Below are positions 1-7,146 of a DNA stretch of 10,846 bases, in pieces. The stretch is from Rickettsia typhi. Its GTDB lineage: Bacteria > Pseudomonadota > Alphaproteobacteria > Rickettsiales > Rickettsiaceae. The position numbers were made by a program, and so were the translations under genes. Where the stretch lies: positions 1-10,846 of the forward strand of contig CAMCMD010000029.1 of assembly GCA_945875975.1 (NCBI GenBank). Reading direction: 5' to 3'. Every line of letters begins with the position of its first letter. Within the stretch, counting starts at the first letter, position 1. The notes beneath the pieces were generated by a model. That model saw nothing but the letters and a program-made list of their open reading frames with translations, was not told the origin of the DNA and did not search any database.

Positions 1-96
1 GGACGATATACGAAAAATGCCGAAGACCAAAGATCTGCATTTGCAGTCGCTAAATCAATCTGGGATGAAGCTACTAGGAGACTTCTTGCTGCCTAG
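1..96 (+). CDS. C-terminal end of an unidentified protein (5' end outside window)
   Basis: Frame 1 is open from the first base of the window to a TAG at 94-96, giving 31 residues that end in ...SIWDEATRRLLAA. The composition is protein-like: charged and Ala-rich, looking like an amphipathic terminal helix. No other frame is as convincing. I do not recognise the family; 31 residues are too few to assign a function. It converges on the minus-strand PAP2-like gene ending at 152, with a 55-base gap. That gap holds only a weak 4-bp stem (AAGC/GCTT) followed by Ts, which might help end transcription. That the stretch is coding is probable but inferred from openness and composition alone. Confidence 0.55.
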   Translation, partial: GRYTKNAEDQRSAFAVAKSIWDEATRRLLAA

Positions 97-151
97 AATT
101 CAAGCATTAGGGCTTTTTACGACCATAATCCATTAACTTGACGCTGCCGTA

Positions 152-745
152 TTACAACCTAAACTGAAAGCTTGCTGTTAGCTCATTACCGCCAAAATAG
201 AAATTGGTGGATCTATAATCGTTGCTCCAATCAAGTTTACTGTTGATATAAGTCACAAGCTCAGCAAGAGCAGCTCCTACTACTACCTGACTGGTTGTGT
301 GCTCTTTGGCCTTTACCCGGCTGTAACCCGTAACTACAGCTGTTATATATAAAGGAATGGAGAGATATTTATAGTCCTCGGAAAAAGTTCTGATATACGC
401 TGCTGCCGCCCAAGCCGAAGCCGTGTGGCCAGATGGCATACCATCAAAGCGATCTTTTTTACCATCAATACCAGGTCTCTTGCCCGGTTGCCACTTACCC
501 TTACTTGCCATTATTTTCACACTATGCATAGTTACCCATGTTTGACCATAGATCAAAGCAAAATGTCCAAATCCTTTTTCTTGAGAAGCAAGTCCGCTTG
601 CAAAAATTGGATTTATTATCTGCATGTAGTCACCAAAACTTCTCAACGGCCCTTTTCTTGACTTTGCAGCAAAAGCTGGAGTTATGTTAAGAATTATAGA
701 GCTTGCTATAAGTAGGGGCAGAATAATTCTTTTTAGGATTTTCAT
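152..745 (-). CDS. Secreted PAP2-family phosphatase-like protein, with Gln at the usual catalytic Asp position
   Basis: The 197-residue protein starts with a clear signal peptide: Lys/Arg at 2-6, a hydrophobic core at about 7-22, and a likely cut after AFA at 26. It carries the three-part PAP2 signature: a Lys-rich stretch ending in R90-P91, PSGH at 104-107, and SR at 142-143 followed by H149. PAP2 enzymes remove phosphate from lipids or small phosphoesters; His149 would be the nucleophile and His107 the general acid. The third motif is normally SRx5Hx3D, but here the last residue is Gln153 (CAG). The first motif has five or seven residues between Lys and RP instead of six. Hydrophobic segments are few, so a periplasmic or weakly membrane-bound protein is likely. 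The C-terminus alternates aromatic and polar residues and ends in FQFRL. The gene lies behind the groEL terminator, so it probably has its own weak promoter or depends on read-through. The family call is firm; activity and substrate are uncertain. Confidence 0.85.
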   Translation of the reverse strand: MKILKRIILPLLIASSIILNITPAFAAKSRKGPLRSFGDYMQIINPIFASGLASQEKGFGHFALIYGQTWVTMHSVKIMASKGKWQPGKRPGIDGKKDRFDGMPSGHTASAWAAAAYIRTFSEDYKYLSIPLYITAVVTGYSRVKAKEHTTSQVVVGAALAELVTYINSKLDWSNDYRSTNFYFGGNELTASFQFRL

Positions 746-795
746 ACATTTGCTCTAGAAAAAGATTTAAGTAAAAAAATAATAGACATGTTAGC

Positions 796-835
796 ACAAA
801 ACCCTCGCCTATAATTAGATGGGCGAGGGTTTTGT
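796..835 (-). terminator. Strong intrinsic terminator after groEL, potentially bidirectional
   Basis: A perfect 14-bp inverted repeat (796-809 and 822-835) with a GC-rich core encloses a 12-base loop. On the minus strand the stem begins with AAAA and ends with TTTT, the usual layout of a Rho-independent terminator. The stop codon of groEL is 36 bases upstream. Because the As and Ts are symmetric it could act on both strands, but only groEL reads into it here. It separates the groE operon from the PAP2-like gene. Confidence 0.9.
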
Positions 836-871
836 AGGTAATAGGTTAACAAACAACGATGGTAAAACTTA

Positions 872-2554
<1,683 letters not shown>

Positions 2555-2573
2555 TTAATTTTGGACTTGGATA

Positions 2574-2864
2574 TTATTTTATAACAATTCCCATAACATC
2601 ACTTTCTTTCATGATAACAATATCTTTGCCATCTATTTTTACTTCTGTACCGCCCCATTTGCCATACATTACTATATCCCCAACTTTTACTTCCAACGGA
2701 ACTAGTTTTCCGTCTTTGTCTCTAAGACCGTTTCCCACCGCAACAACTTTACCTTGCATTGGCTTTTCCTTAGCAGTATCAGGAATGATAATTCCTCCAG
2801 TAGTTTTTTCTTCGCCTGGAACTGGTAAAACAGCGATTCGATCATGTAGTGGTTTAAAATTCAT
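2574..2864 (-). CDS. groES: Co-chaperonin GroES (Hsp10)
   Basis: GroES caps the GroEL ring as a heptamer and closes the folding chamber. The protein has the family start [12 protein letters not shown], the mobile loop [18 protein letters not shown], the GKVVAVG strand, and [18 protein letters not shown] near the end. I start it at the ATG at 2862-2864 (96 residues), not at the in-frame ATG four codons upstream (2874-2876). The usual GroES N-terminus begins at the inner Met, and a GAGG at 2871-2874 sits six bases before it. The outer ATG would place that ribosome site inside the gene. groES is first in the groES-groEL operon and is preceded by an RpoH-like promoter. The length is typical. Confidence 0.97.
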   Translation of the reverse strand: MNFKPLHDRIAVLPVPGEEKTTGGIIIPDTAKEKPMQGKVVAVGNGLRDKDGKLVPLEVKVGDIVMYGKWGGTEVKIDGKDIVIMKESDVMGIVIK

Positions 2865-2906
2865 CTTGAACCTCATAAATTTAATTAAATTACGCTAGCA
2901 GTTGTT

Positions 2907-2936
2907 ATATATGATCGCTTAGAATTACTTCAAGGG
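2907..2936 (-). promoter_or_regulatory. Heat-shock (RpoH/sigma-32-type) promoter of groES-groEL
   Basis: On the minus strand CCCTTGAAG (2928-2936) resembles the sigma-32 -35 element. After a 15-base gap from its CTTGAA core comes CATATAT (2907-2913), close to the -10 element of alphaproteobacterial RpoH promoters. The -10 lies about 43 bases before the chosen groES start. I see no CIRCE repeat (TTAGCACTC-N9-GAGTGCTAA) in the region, so RpoH rather than HrcA control is inferred. Confidence 0.65.
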
Positions 2937-3021
2937 CAAATAACAATTTTTTTATAATTAAACTACAGAGAGGAATTTGATTTGTTACGGTCAATGAATT
3001 CTTTGATAAAGCAAAAAGGGG

Positions 3022-3037
3022 TTCTATAAATATAGAA
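3022..3037 (-). terminator. Possible weak terminator after the glycosyltransferase gene
   Basis: A 7-bp AT-rich inverted repeat, TTCTATA/TATAGAA, is followed on the minus strand by CCCCTTTTT. It lies 20 bases past the stop at 3057 and before the groES promoter, a sensible place for a terminator. However, the stem is weak, has only a two-base loop when fully paired, and the T run is not immediately adjacent. Confidence 0.3.
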
Positions 3038-3056
3038 TTGAAGTTTGGTATAAAAT

Positions 3057-3923
3057 TTAAAATAGTTTCTCAAGCTCAAGTTTATATAACGTAAGTACGC
3101 CATCTAGGGAAGTAGACTTGACATATTTTCCTACCAAAGACTTCATTGCATAATTTATTTTATCAAGTCTCTTTACTGATTCGGCGCTAAGAGCTGCCAA
3201 TAATTCCGCTGTAAGATTTGAAAATATTTCTGGATTTTCTTTCGAAAAATTATATATAGATTTTAAATTATTATAAGATCTAAACTTCCTATCAAAGTCA
3301 TTTTGACGATCAACGGCAGTCGTGACATAATCCTCTAGTAATACAAATTTACTATATTTCGCACATCTAAGAGAAAGTGACATATTTTGTGTATAAATAC
3401 TACTATCAGCTTTAGCAATCTTATCTAATAATTTGTTATGGACTACACTCCCAGATCTGCCTACTTCCCGTACCCTATCGATCTTGCCTAGCAGTATCTC
3501 GTTAATTGGGTTTTGAACTATTCGCCACACACCAGATGATTTAGAGCTAGCTGATATGGTTTGCGCTACATGTCCAATAGCCACCTCCACCCCTAACTTT
3601 AAACACGATTCCATAAGGAGCGACGTGGAGTTTATTTGCAAAACCTCGTCGCCTTCAACAAAATGAATATAGTCGCCAGTGGCCAGACTTATGGCTTTAT
3701 TGACACTTACGGTTGGCCCTTCCATTTCTTGAGTGATGATTGTAGTTCTTGGAAGGTCATTTACCTTTGTCTTTAGTAAACTAAGCGAGTTATCTGTACT
3801 TCCATCATCAACAAAGATAAATTCTTTATAAAAATTACCTGCTATCATTTTTAATGAATCCACTAATTTTGTAATGTTAGACTCATTATTATGAATAAGG
3901 ACTATATAAGTACATCTTAGCAT
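3057..3923 (-). CDS. Glycosyltransferase family 2-like protein, substrate unknown
   Basis: Residue numbers count from the upstream TTG (293 aa); from the ATG used here subtract five. The first 100 residues show a GT-A fold: hydrophobic strand YIVLIHNNESN at 11-21, FIFVDDGSTDNS at 40-51 (nucleotide-sugar binding, Asp44-Asp45), and ATGDYIHFVEGDEVL at 86-100. In the last segment the usual D-x-D metal motif reads E-G-D. The remaining 190 residues match nothing I recognise and contain no membrane helix. Such enzymes move a sugar from a nucleotide-sugar to a lipid, protein or glycan. The ATG at 3921-3923 is chosen because family members begin close to the first strand. A TTG at 3936-3938 would add five residues, and neither has a good ribosome site. 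A promoter at 3954-3982 would give a short leader. It stands alone, not in a polysaccharide cluster. Confidence 0.75.
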   Translation of the reverse strand: MLRCTYIVLIHNNESNITKLVDSLKMIAGNFYKEFIFVDDGSTDNSLSLLKTKVNDLPRTTIITQEMEGPTVSVNKAISLATGDYIHFVEGDEVLQINSTSLLMESCLKLGVEVAIGHVAQTISASSKSSGVWRIVQNPINEILLGKIDRVREVGRSGSVVHNKLLDKIAKADSSIYTQNMSLSLRCAKYSKFVLLEDYVTTAVDRQNDFDRKFRSYNNLKSIYNFSKENPEIFSNLTAELLAALSAESVKRLDKINYAMKSLVGKYVKSTSLDGVLTLYKLELEKLF

Positions 3924-3953
3924 GTTATATTTACTCAAACTTGGATAACATGA

Positions 3954-3982
3954 ATTATACTTTCACAATTCTTGCTATGCAA
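3954..3982 (-). promoter_or_regulatory. Sigma-70-type promoter of the glycosyltransferase gene
   Basis: On the minus strand a perfect TATAAT (3954-3959) is preceded, at 17 bases, by TTGCAT (3977-3982). Transcription would start near 3947, leaving a leader of about 24 bases to the ATG at 3923 and only about 9 to the TTG at 3938. The -35 shares only TTG with consensus. Confidence 0.5.
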
Positions 3983-4029
3983 GGATATGAGAGTATTTGC
4001 TAGTAAATTTAGTTCTTTAGTGTTTGTAG

Positions 4030-4509
4030 ATGATAAAAATAAGTTGTTATAAAACAAAGCAAAATCAGTTATCAAAAGCCTTTTGTCACCTGGTTCAAAA
4101 ATGTTATTATAGCTCTATCAATACTTGTGTTATTACTAATAATAGTGATTTTACCATAGAATTGGATCGTATATTGTGGACCTACTCCAAAAAACACTTC
4201 ATTCCTCATGCCACAAAGGAAGATCCACTTGCTCAAGAGCAACCTATTTACATAACACACTCTATAGAAAATCCTAATAATTCAAAAATTATTATTCTTG
4301 TAAACCCCACAGAAGACAAATTACTTCAGCTTTTTTCTAAAACAAGCCCTCTGAAGATTGATACTGTAGAAAAAATAATGATAATTTCTGATGAGATTCA
4401 ACAAATTCAATTATCTGAAATAAAAGTTTTATTACTTAAAACTAATATTAACAACTCCGAGATAAGTCTATTCGAACAGTTAGATAGTGGACTTTGGCAA
4501 GCAACATAA
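4030..4509 (+). CDS. holC: DNA polymerase III chi subunit (HolC), divergent
   Basis: HolC links the clamp-loader complex to single-stranded-DNA-binding protein at the replication fork. The 159-residue protein is poorly conserved overall but keeps the family core: an N-terminal Cys/Tyr/Lys strand, a helix at about 13-27, a strand before the acidic ELDRILWTYSKKHFIPHA (44-61), QPIYITHSIENPNNSKIIILVN (71-92), and a final domain ending in SGLWQAT. The LWTYxxxxFIPH block followed by QPI-x-IT and ENPN is the hallmark of alphaproteobacterial HolC. In many alphaproteobacteria holC follows pepA; here it is alone, divergent from the glycosyltransferase and followed by 196 non-coding bases. No clear ribosome site precedes the ATG. 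An automated pipeline might call this hypothetical; I am fairly sure of the family from motif order, not from any search. Confidence 0.8.
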   Translation: MIKISCYKTKQNQLSKAFCHLVQKCYYSSINTCVITNNSDFTIELDRILWTYSKKHFIPHATKEDPLAQEQPIYITHSIENPNNSKIIILVNPTEDKLLQLFSKTSPLKIDTVEKIMIISDEIQQIQLSEIKVLLLKTNINNSEISLFEQLDSGLWQAT

Positions 4510-4518
4510 TAAATTGCG

Positions 4519-4534
4519 TTAACCCATGGTTTAA
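4519..4534. promoter_or_regulatory. Near-palindrome with TTAA half-sites just after holC
   Basis: TTAACCCATGGTTTAA is a 16-base near-palindrome with one mismatched pair. Its two TTAA ends recall the CtrA box (TTAA-N7-TTAA), but the spacing here is eight. It lies 10 bases after holC and about 170 bases before divK. It could be an operator in the divK leader region, or chance in AT-rich DNA. Confidence 0.2.
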
Positions 4535-4648
4535 ATAATGATAAAAATGCAATAAGATTATAAGCCAAGAACTCTACTCATATCCGAACTCGACACATTT
4601 ATCAAATAAATATTATACCCTCTCTCAGTTATAGTATACACTCAATAA

Positions 4649-4678
4649 TTGTGTATTGGGATTTTGGTTCTTTATAGT
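4649..4678 (+). promoter_or_regulatory. Candidate promoter of divK-pleD
   Basis: TTGTGT (4649-4654) and TATAGT (4673-4678, five of six consensus bases) are separated by 18 bases. The -10 ends 27 bases before the divK ATG. The -35 is poor. The 196-base gap between holC and divK (4510-4705) otherwise holds the TTAA palindrome and AT-rich sequence; no small gene is visible in it. Confidence 0.35.
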
Positions 4679-4705
4679 CTTAAGCTATAGAAGTTGTTTT
4701 AAATT

Positions 4706-5092
4706 ATGGGTAGAGTACTAATCGTTGAAGATAACGAACTGAATTTGAAATTGTTTCATGACCTGCTTACTATTCAGGAGCATGAAGTCGTTATTTCTAG
4801 GGATGGCCTCAATCTCGTTGAGCTAATCCAGAATACTAGGCCAGACCTTATTCTCATGGATATTCATCTTAACGGTCTTTCTGGCATCGATCTGATTCAA
4901 ACCCTGAAAGCAAACCAAGATACTAAATATATACCAATAATAACTATAACAGCATTTGCCTTGAAAGTTGACCAAATAAGAATTTCTAAATCAGGTTGTG
5001 ATATGTACCTGTCTAAGCCAGTGTCTATTGACAAGTTTTTTAAGGCAATTGAAAAATTTATTCCTTCAGTTACAAAAAAAAATAAATTATGA
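4706..5092 (+). CDS. divK: Single-domain response regulator DivK
   Basis: DivK is a stand-alone receiver that, in Caulobacter, is phosphorylated by DivJ and dephosphorylated by PleC. It then acts through DivL-CckA to lower CtrA activity and control cell polarity and division. The 128 residues are one REC domain with acidic pocket Glu8-Asp9, phospho-acceptor Asp52 in LILMDIHL, Thr82 in ITAFA and Lys104 in LSKPVS. The opening VLIVEDNELNLKLFHDLL and the TAFALK...GCDMYLSKPVS block are near-diagnostic for DivK over CheY-like relatives. There is no output domain. The stop overlaps the pleD start by four bases (ATGA), as expected for a coupled operon; divK-pleD is also the Caulobacter order. No Shine-Dalgarno is visible. 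The kinase partners are not in the window. Confidence 0.95.
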   Translation: MGRVLIVEDNELNLKLFHDLLTIQEHEVVISRDGLNLVELIQNTRPDLILMDIHLNGLSGIDLIQTLKANQDTKYIPIITITAFALKVDQIRISKSGCDMYLSKPVSIDKFFKAIEKFIPSVTKKNKL

Positions 5093-6444
5093 CCGCAACT
5101 GTACTAGTAGTAGACGATTTAGAGCCCAATGTGAAATTGTTGGAGGCAAAATTACTTAGTGAATACTATACTGTTTTATCTGCAAATAGCGGGACAAAAG
5201 CCCTTGCCTTGCTTAGCCAGAATAATGTCGATATAGTGCTTCTTGATGTTATGATGCCAGAAATGGATGGTTTTGAAACTTGTAAGTATATAAAATCTAA
5301 TCCAGAAACGACGCATATACCCGTGGTAATGGTTACAGCTCTATCAGATATTGAAGACCGAGTAAAAGGTCTTGAATCTGGTGCAGATGAGTTTCTTACC
5401 AAACCAATTAATGATACAGCCCTATTTGCCAGAGTTAAGTCACTAACTCGCATGAAAACTGTTATAGATGAACTTAAACTACGAAATAAAACTAATGAAG
5501 AGTTAGGTGGTCAAGTAGTAGATCTTAAAGACAATTTTACTGACAGTAAAATCTTACTCCTCGATGATGACGTGATCCAAGTAAAAAATATAAAAGCAAG
5601 CCTGAGCTTGCTTACTACCCAAGTTCAATCTCTTTCTAATCCAGAAGAAATCGATTCTCTTGGATCTTTCATTCCAGATTTAGTGATCATTAGCTGTCAA
5701 ATGAATGTAGGGGACCCACTAAGAATAGGGGTGATGCTGAGGTCAAAGCCAACATTTAAAAACTCTGTAATAATGCTTTTAGCTGAAGAAGAAAATATTC
5801 CAATGGTTATAAAAGGTATGGAACTTGGAATTAATGATTATTTTATTTATCCAGTAGACAAAAGTGAACTTAAAGCAAGGGTAAAAACACAACTTCGAAG
5901 AAAACAATATCAAGACGATCTCCGAGCTGAGCTCGAAGAAAGTTTCGACTTATCAACTAAAGATGGACTTACCGGAGTTTTTAACAGAAGATATTTTGAT
6001 ATCCACATAAAACAAATGACAGAAAAAGCTAGAACTTCTGGTCAAAAATTATGCTTGATGATGCTAGATATGGATCACTTTAAGGATGTAAATGATACTT
6101 ACGGCCACCCTGCCGGCGACGCAGTGCTTAAAACATTAACCAATACACTAAAGTCTTCCTTTAGAGTAACTGATCTCATAGCTAGATATGGCGGCGAAGA
6201 ATTCATGGTTCTTTTAGGAAATATGAATATTGAACAGGGATTGGTCACCGCAGAAAAAACTAGATCAACCATAGAAGCTATTGACTTCATAATACCAGAC
6301 TATAGCCAACCCCTAAAGAAAACAACCTCTATCGGGATTGTTGAGTTCAACCCTATTGAATCCGCCCAAGATTTTATCAATCGAGTAGACAAAGCTTTAT
6401 ATGAAGCAAAAGAAACCGGAAGAAATAAAGTCGTGGTTGGTTGA
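5089..6444 (+). CDS. pleD: PleD-type diguanylate cyclase response regulator (REC-REC-GGDEF)
   Basis: PleD makes the second messenger c-di-GMP from two GTP when phosphorylated and dimerised, driving polar development in Caulobacter. The 451 residues show REC1 at about 1-120 with Asp9-Asp10, phospho-acceptor Asp53 in VLLDVMMPEMDGF, Thr83 and Lys105. REC2 spans about 153-272, where the acceptor strand reads VIISCQ with no Asp, so it is a dimerisation adaptor as in Caulobacter. The GGDEF domain spans about 290-451, with the active site RYGGEEF (366-372) and substrate Asp residues in MMLDMDHFKDVNDTYGH. The inhibitory site RVTD (359-362) sits five residues before GGEEF, the spacing that lets product c-di-GMP shut the enzyme off. 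All key residues for an active, feedback-regulated cyclase are present. It starts inside the divK stop and ends 132 bases before the convergent infC. Confidence 0.97.
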   Translation: MTATVLVVDDLEPNVKLLEAKLLSEYYTVLSANSGTKALALLSQNNVDIVLLDVMMPEMDGFETCKYIKSNPETTHIPVVMVTALSDIEDRVKGLESGADEFLTKPINDTALFARVKSLTRMKTVIDELKLRNKTNEELGGQVVDLKDNFTDSKILLLDDDVIQVKNIKASLSLLTTQVQSLSNPEEIDSLGSFIPDLVIISCQMNVGDPLRIGVMLRSKPTFKNSVIMLLAEEENIPMVIKGMELGINDYFIYPVDKSELKARVKTQLRRKQYQDDLRAELEESFDLSTKDGLTGVFNRRYFDIHIKQMTEKARTSGQKLCLMMLDMDHFKDVNDTYGHPAGDAVLKTLTNTLKSSFRVTDLIARYGGEEFMVLLGNMNIEQGLVTAEKTRSTIEAIDFIIPDYSQPLKKTTSIGIVEFNPIESAQDFINRVDKALYEAKETGRNKVVVG

Positions 6445-6481
6445 CCATTGTAGATCACTTTGAATTATTCTATTTTTTCAA

Positions 6482-6637
6482 TCAAATAAGCTCACTGATC
6501 TTTGGCAGCGGTATAATTTCCTTTACAATCGCTTCATTTAATCTGAAGTTTGGAGTTACCAAAGAAGCAATAACTCCTATTCCACTATAGACTGGGAACT
6601 CAAGACCATGACAATTTGTTTTCCTTCCATCTTTGCT
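6482..6637 (-). other. Unexplained open stretch after and overlapping infC, no start codon
   Basis: One minus-strand frame, different from infC, is open for 51 codons between TGA at 6638-6640 and TGA at 6482-6484. It overlaps the last 20 codons of infC and runs into the infC-pleD gap. The part beyond infC reads like protein (…TPNFRLNEAIVKEIIPLPKI…). It has no ATG; a TTG lies within it. It may be the decayed tail of a lost gene, a tiny protein, or chance. I do not recognise it. Confidence 0.2.
6552..6577 (-). repeat. Inverted repeat at the infC stop codon
   Basis: A perfect 7-bp inverted repeat, GGAGTTA (6552-6558) and TAACTCC (6571-6577), surrounds a 12-base loop and touches the infC stop. 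On the minus strand it is not followed by a T run, so it does not look like an intrinsic terminator. It could stabilise the mRNA 3' end, or be chance. The rest of 6445-6576 shows no other convincing signal. Confidence 0.3.
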
Positions 6638-7110
6638 TCAGATTCAATCTTGGCAATAGGACCCAAATTTTCTATAATTCGATCAAATAACTCTTTGCCT
6701 TTATCTCTGTGAACAATTTCACGTCCCTTAAACCATAGAGAGATTTTCACCTTATCTCCATCTTCAAGGAACTGCCTGATTTTCCTCAATTTAACATCTA
6801 GATCACCTTGACCTATGTTTACTTTGAATTTCATTTCTTTTAAAGAAACTTTTTTTTGCTTCTTTTTAGACTCTTGTTGCCTTTTCTTGGCATCATATTT
6901 AAATCTGCTAAAATCAAGTATCTTACAAACAGGAGGTTCTGCATTTGGAGAAATTTCTACAAGGTCAAGCCCTGCGTCAAATGCCATTTGCATAGCTTTT
7001 TGTAGCGTTACAACGCCTATCATTTCACCTTCAGCATCAACCAACCGAACTTCCGCCACTCTAATTTCCTTATTAGCTTTAGGAAACTTACTTTTTTTAA
7101 TCTCAGTTAT
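6577..7110 (-). CDS. infC: Translation initiation factor IF-3, probably with a non-canonical AUA start
   Basis: IF-3 binds the 30S subunit, keeps it apart from 50S, and rejects wrong start codons. The N-domain carries [15 protein letters not shown] and [21 protein letters not shown] Lys-rich linker ([13 protein letters not shown]) follows, then the C-domain with [25 protein letters not shown] and a KQIVMVL strand. The first standard start, GTG at 7057-7059, would give 160 residues and cut off the family segment before EVRL. The same frame stays open upstream and encodes KANKEIRV, the expected N-terminus. The best start is ATA at 7108-7110, eight bases after a GGAG at 7119-7122, giving 177 residues against 180 in E. 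coli. E. coli infC uses AUU to allow IF-3 to repress itself, so an AUA start fits the same logic. infC follows thrS by 36 bases, but rpmI-rplT do not follow. Confidence 0.93.
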   Translation of the reverse strand: MTEIKKSKFPKANKEIRVAEVRLVDAEGEMIGVVTLQKAMQMAFDAGLDLVEISPNAEPPVCKILDFSRFKYDAKKRQQESKKKQKKVSLKEMKFKVNIGQGDLDVKLRKIRQFLEDGDKVKISLWFKGREIVHRDKGKELFDRIIENLGPIAKIESEAKMEGKQIVMVLSSQSIVE

Positions 7111-7118
7111 AAAAATTT

Positions 7119-7122
7119 CTCC
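7119..7122 (-). promoter_or_regulatory. infC ribosome binding site that decides the start
   Basis: GGAG on the minus strand lies between the thrS stop and infC. It is eight bases before ATA (7108-7110). It is only two bases before an in-frame ATT at 7115-7117 (too close) and 17 before the next in-frame ATT (too far). It is more than 50 bases before the GTG, so it supports the AUA start. Confidence 0.65.
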
Positions 7123-7146
7123 ACAACATTATTTATAAATTACACT

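Noticed and set aside
97..125. Possible terminator AAGC-attagg-GCTT followed by Ts after the first partial gene
   Set aside because: The stem is only four base pairs, too weak to report as a terminator by itself.
2611..2898. Plus-strand open frame opposite groES
   Set aside because: Low-complexity Ser/Pro/Thr shadow of groES; no supporting signal.
3971..3983. CTTGC-TAT-GCAAG inverted repeat between the glycosyltransferase gene and holC
   Set aside because: A 5-bp repeat with a 3-base loop inside a promoter spacer; too short to claim as an operator.
5641..5760. Loss of the phospho-acceptor Asp in the second receiver domain of pleD as a defect
   Set aside because: The second receiver of PleD proteins is known to be a degenerate dimerisation adaptor, so this is normal for the family.
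6452..6501. AGATCA/TGATCT inverted repeat after pleD
   Set aside because: Six base pairs around a 38-base loop is likely chance in AT-rich sequence and not a plausible terminator.
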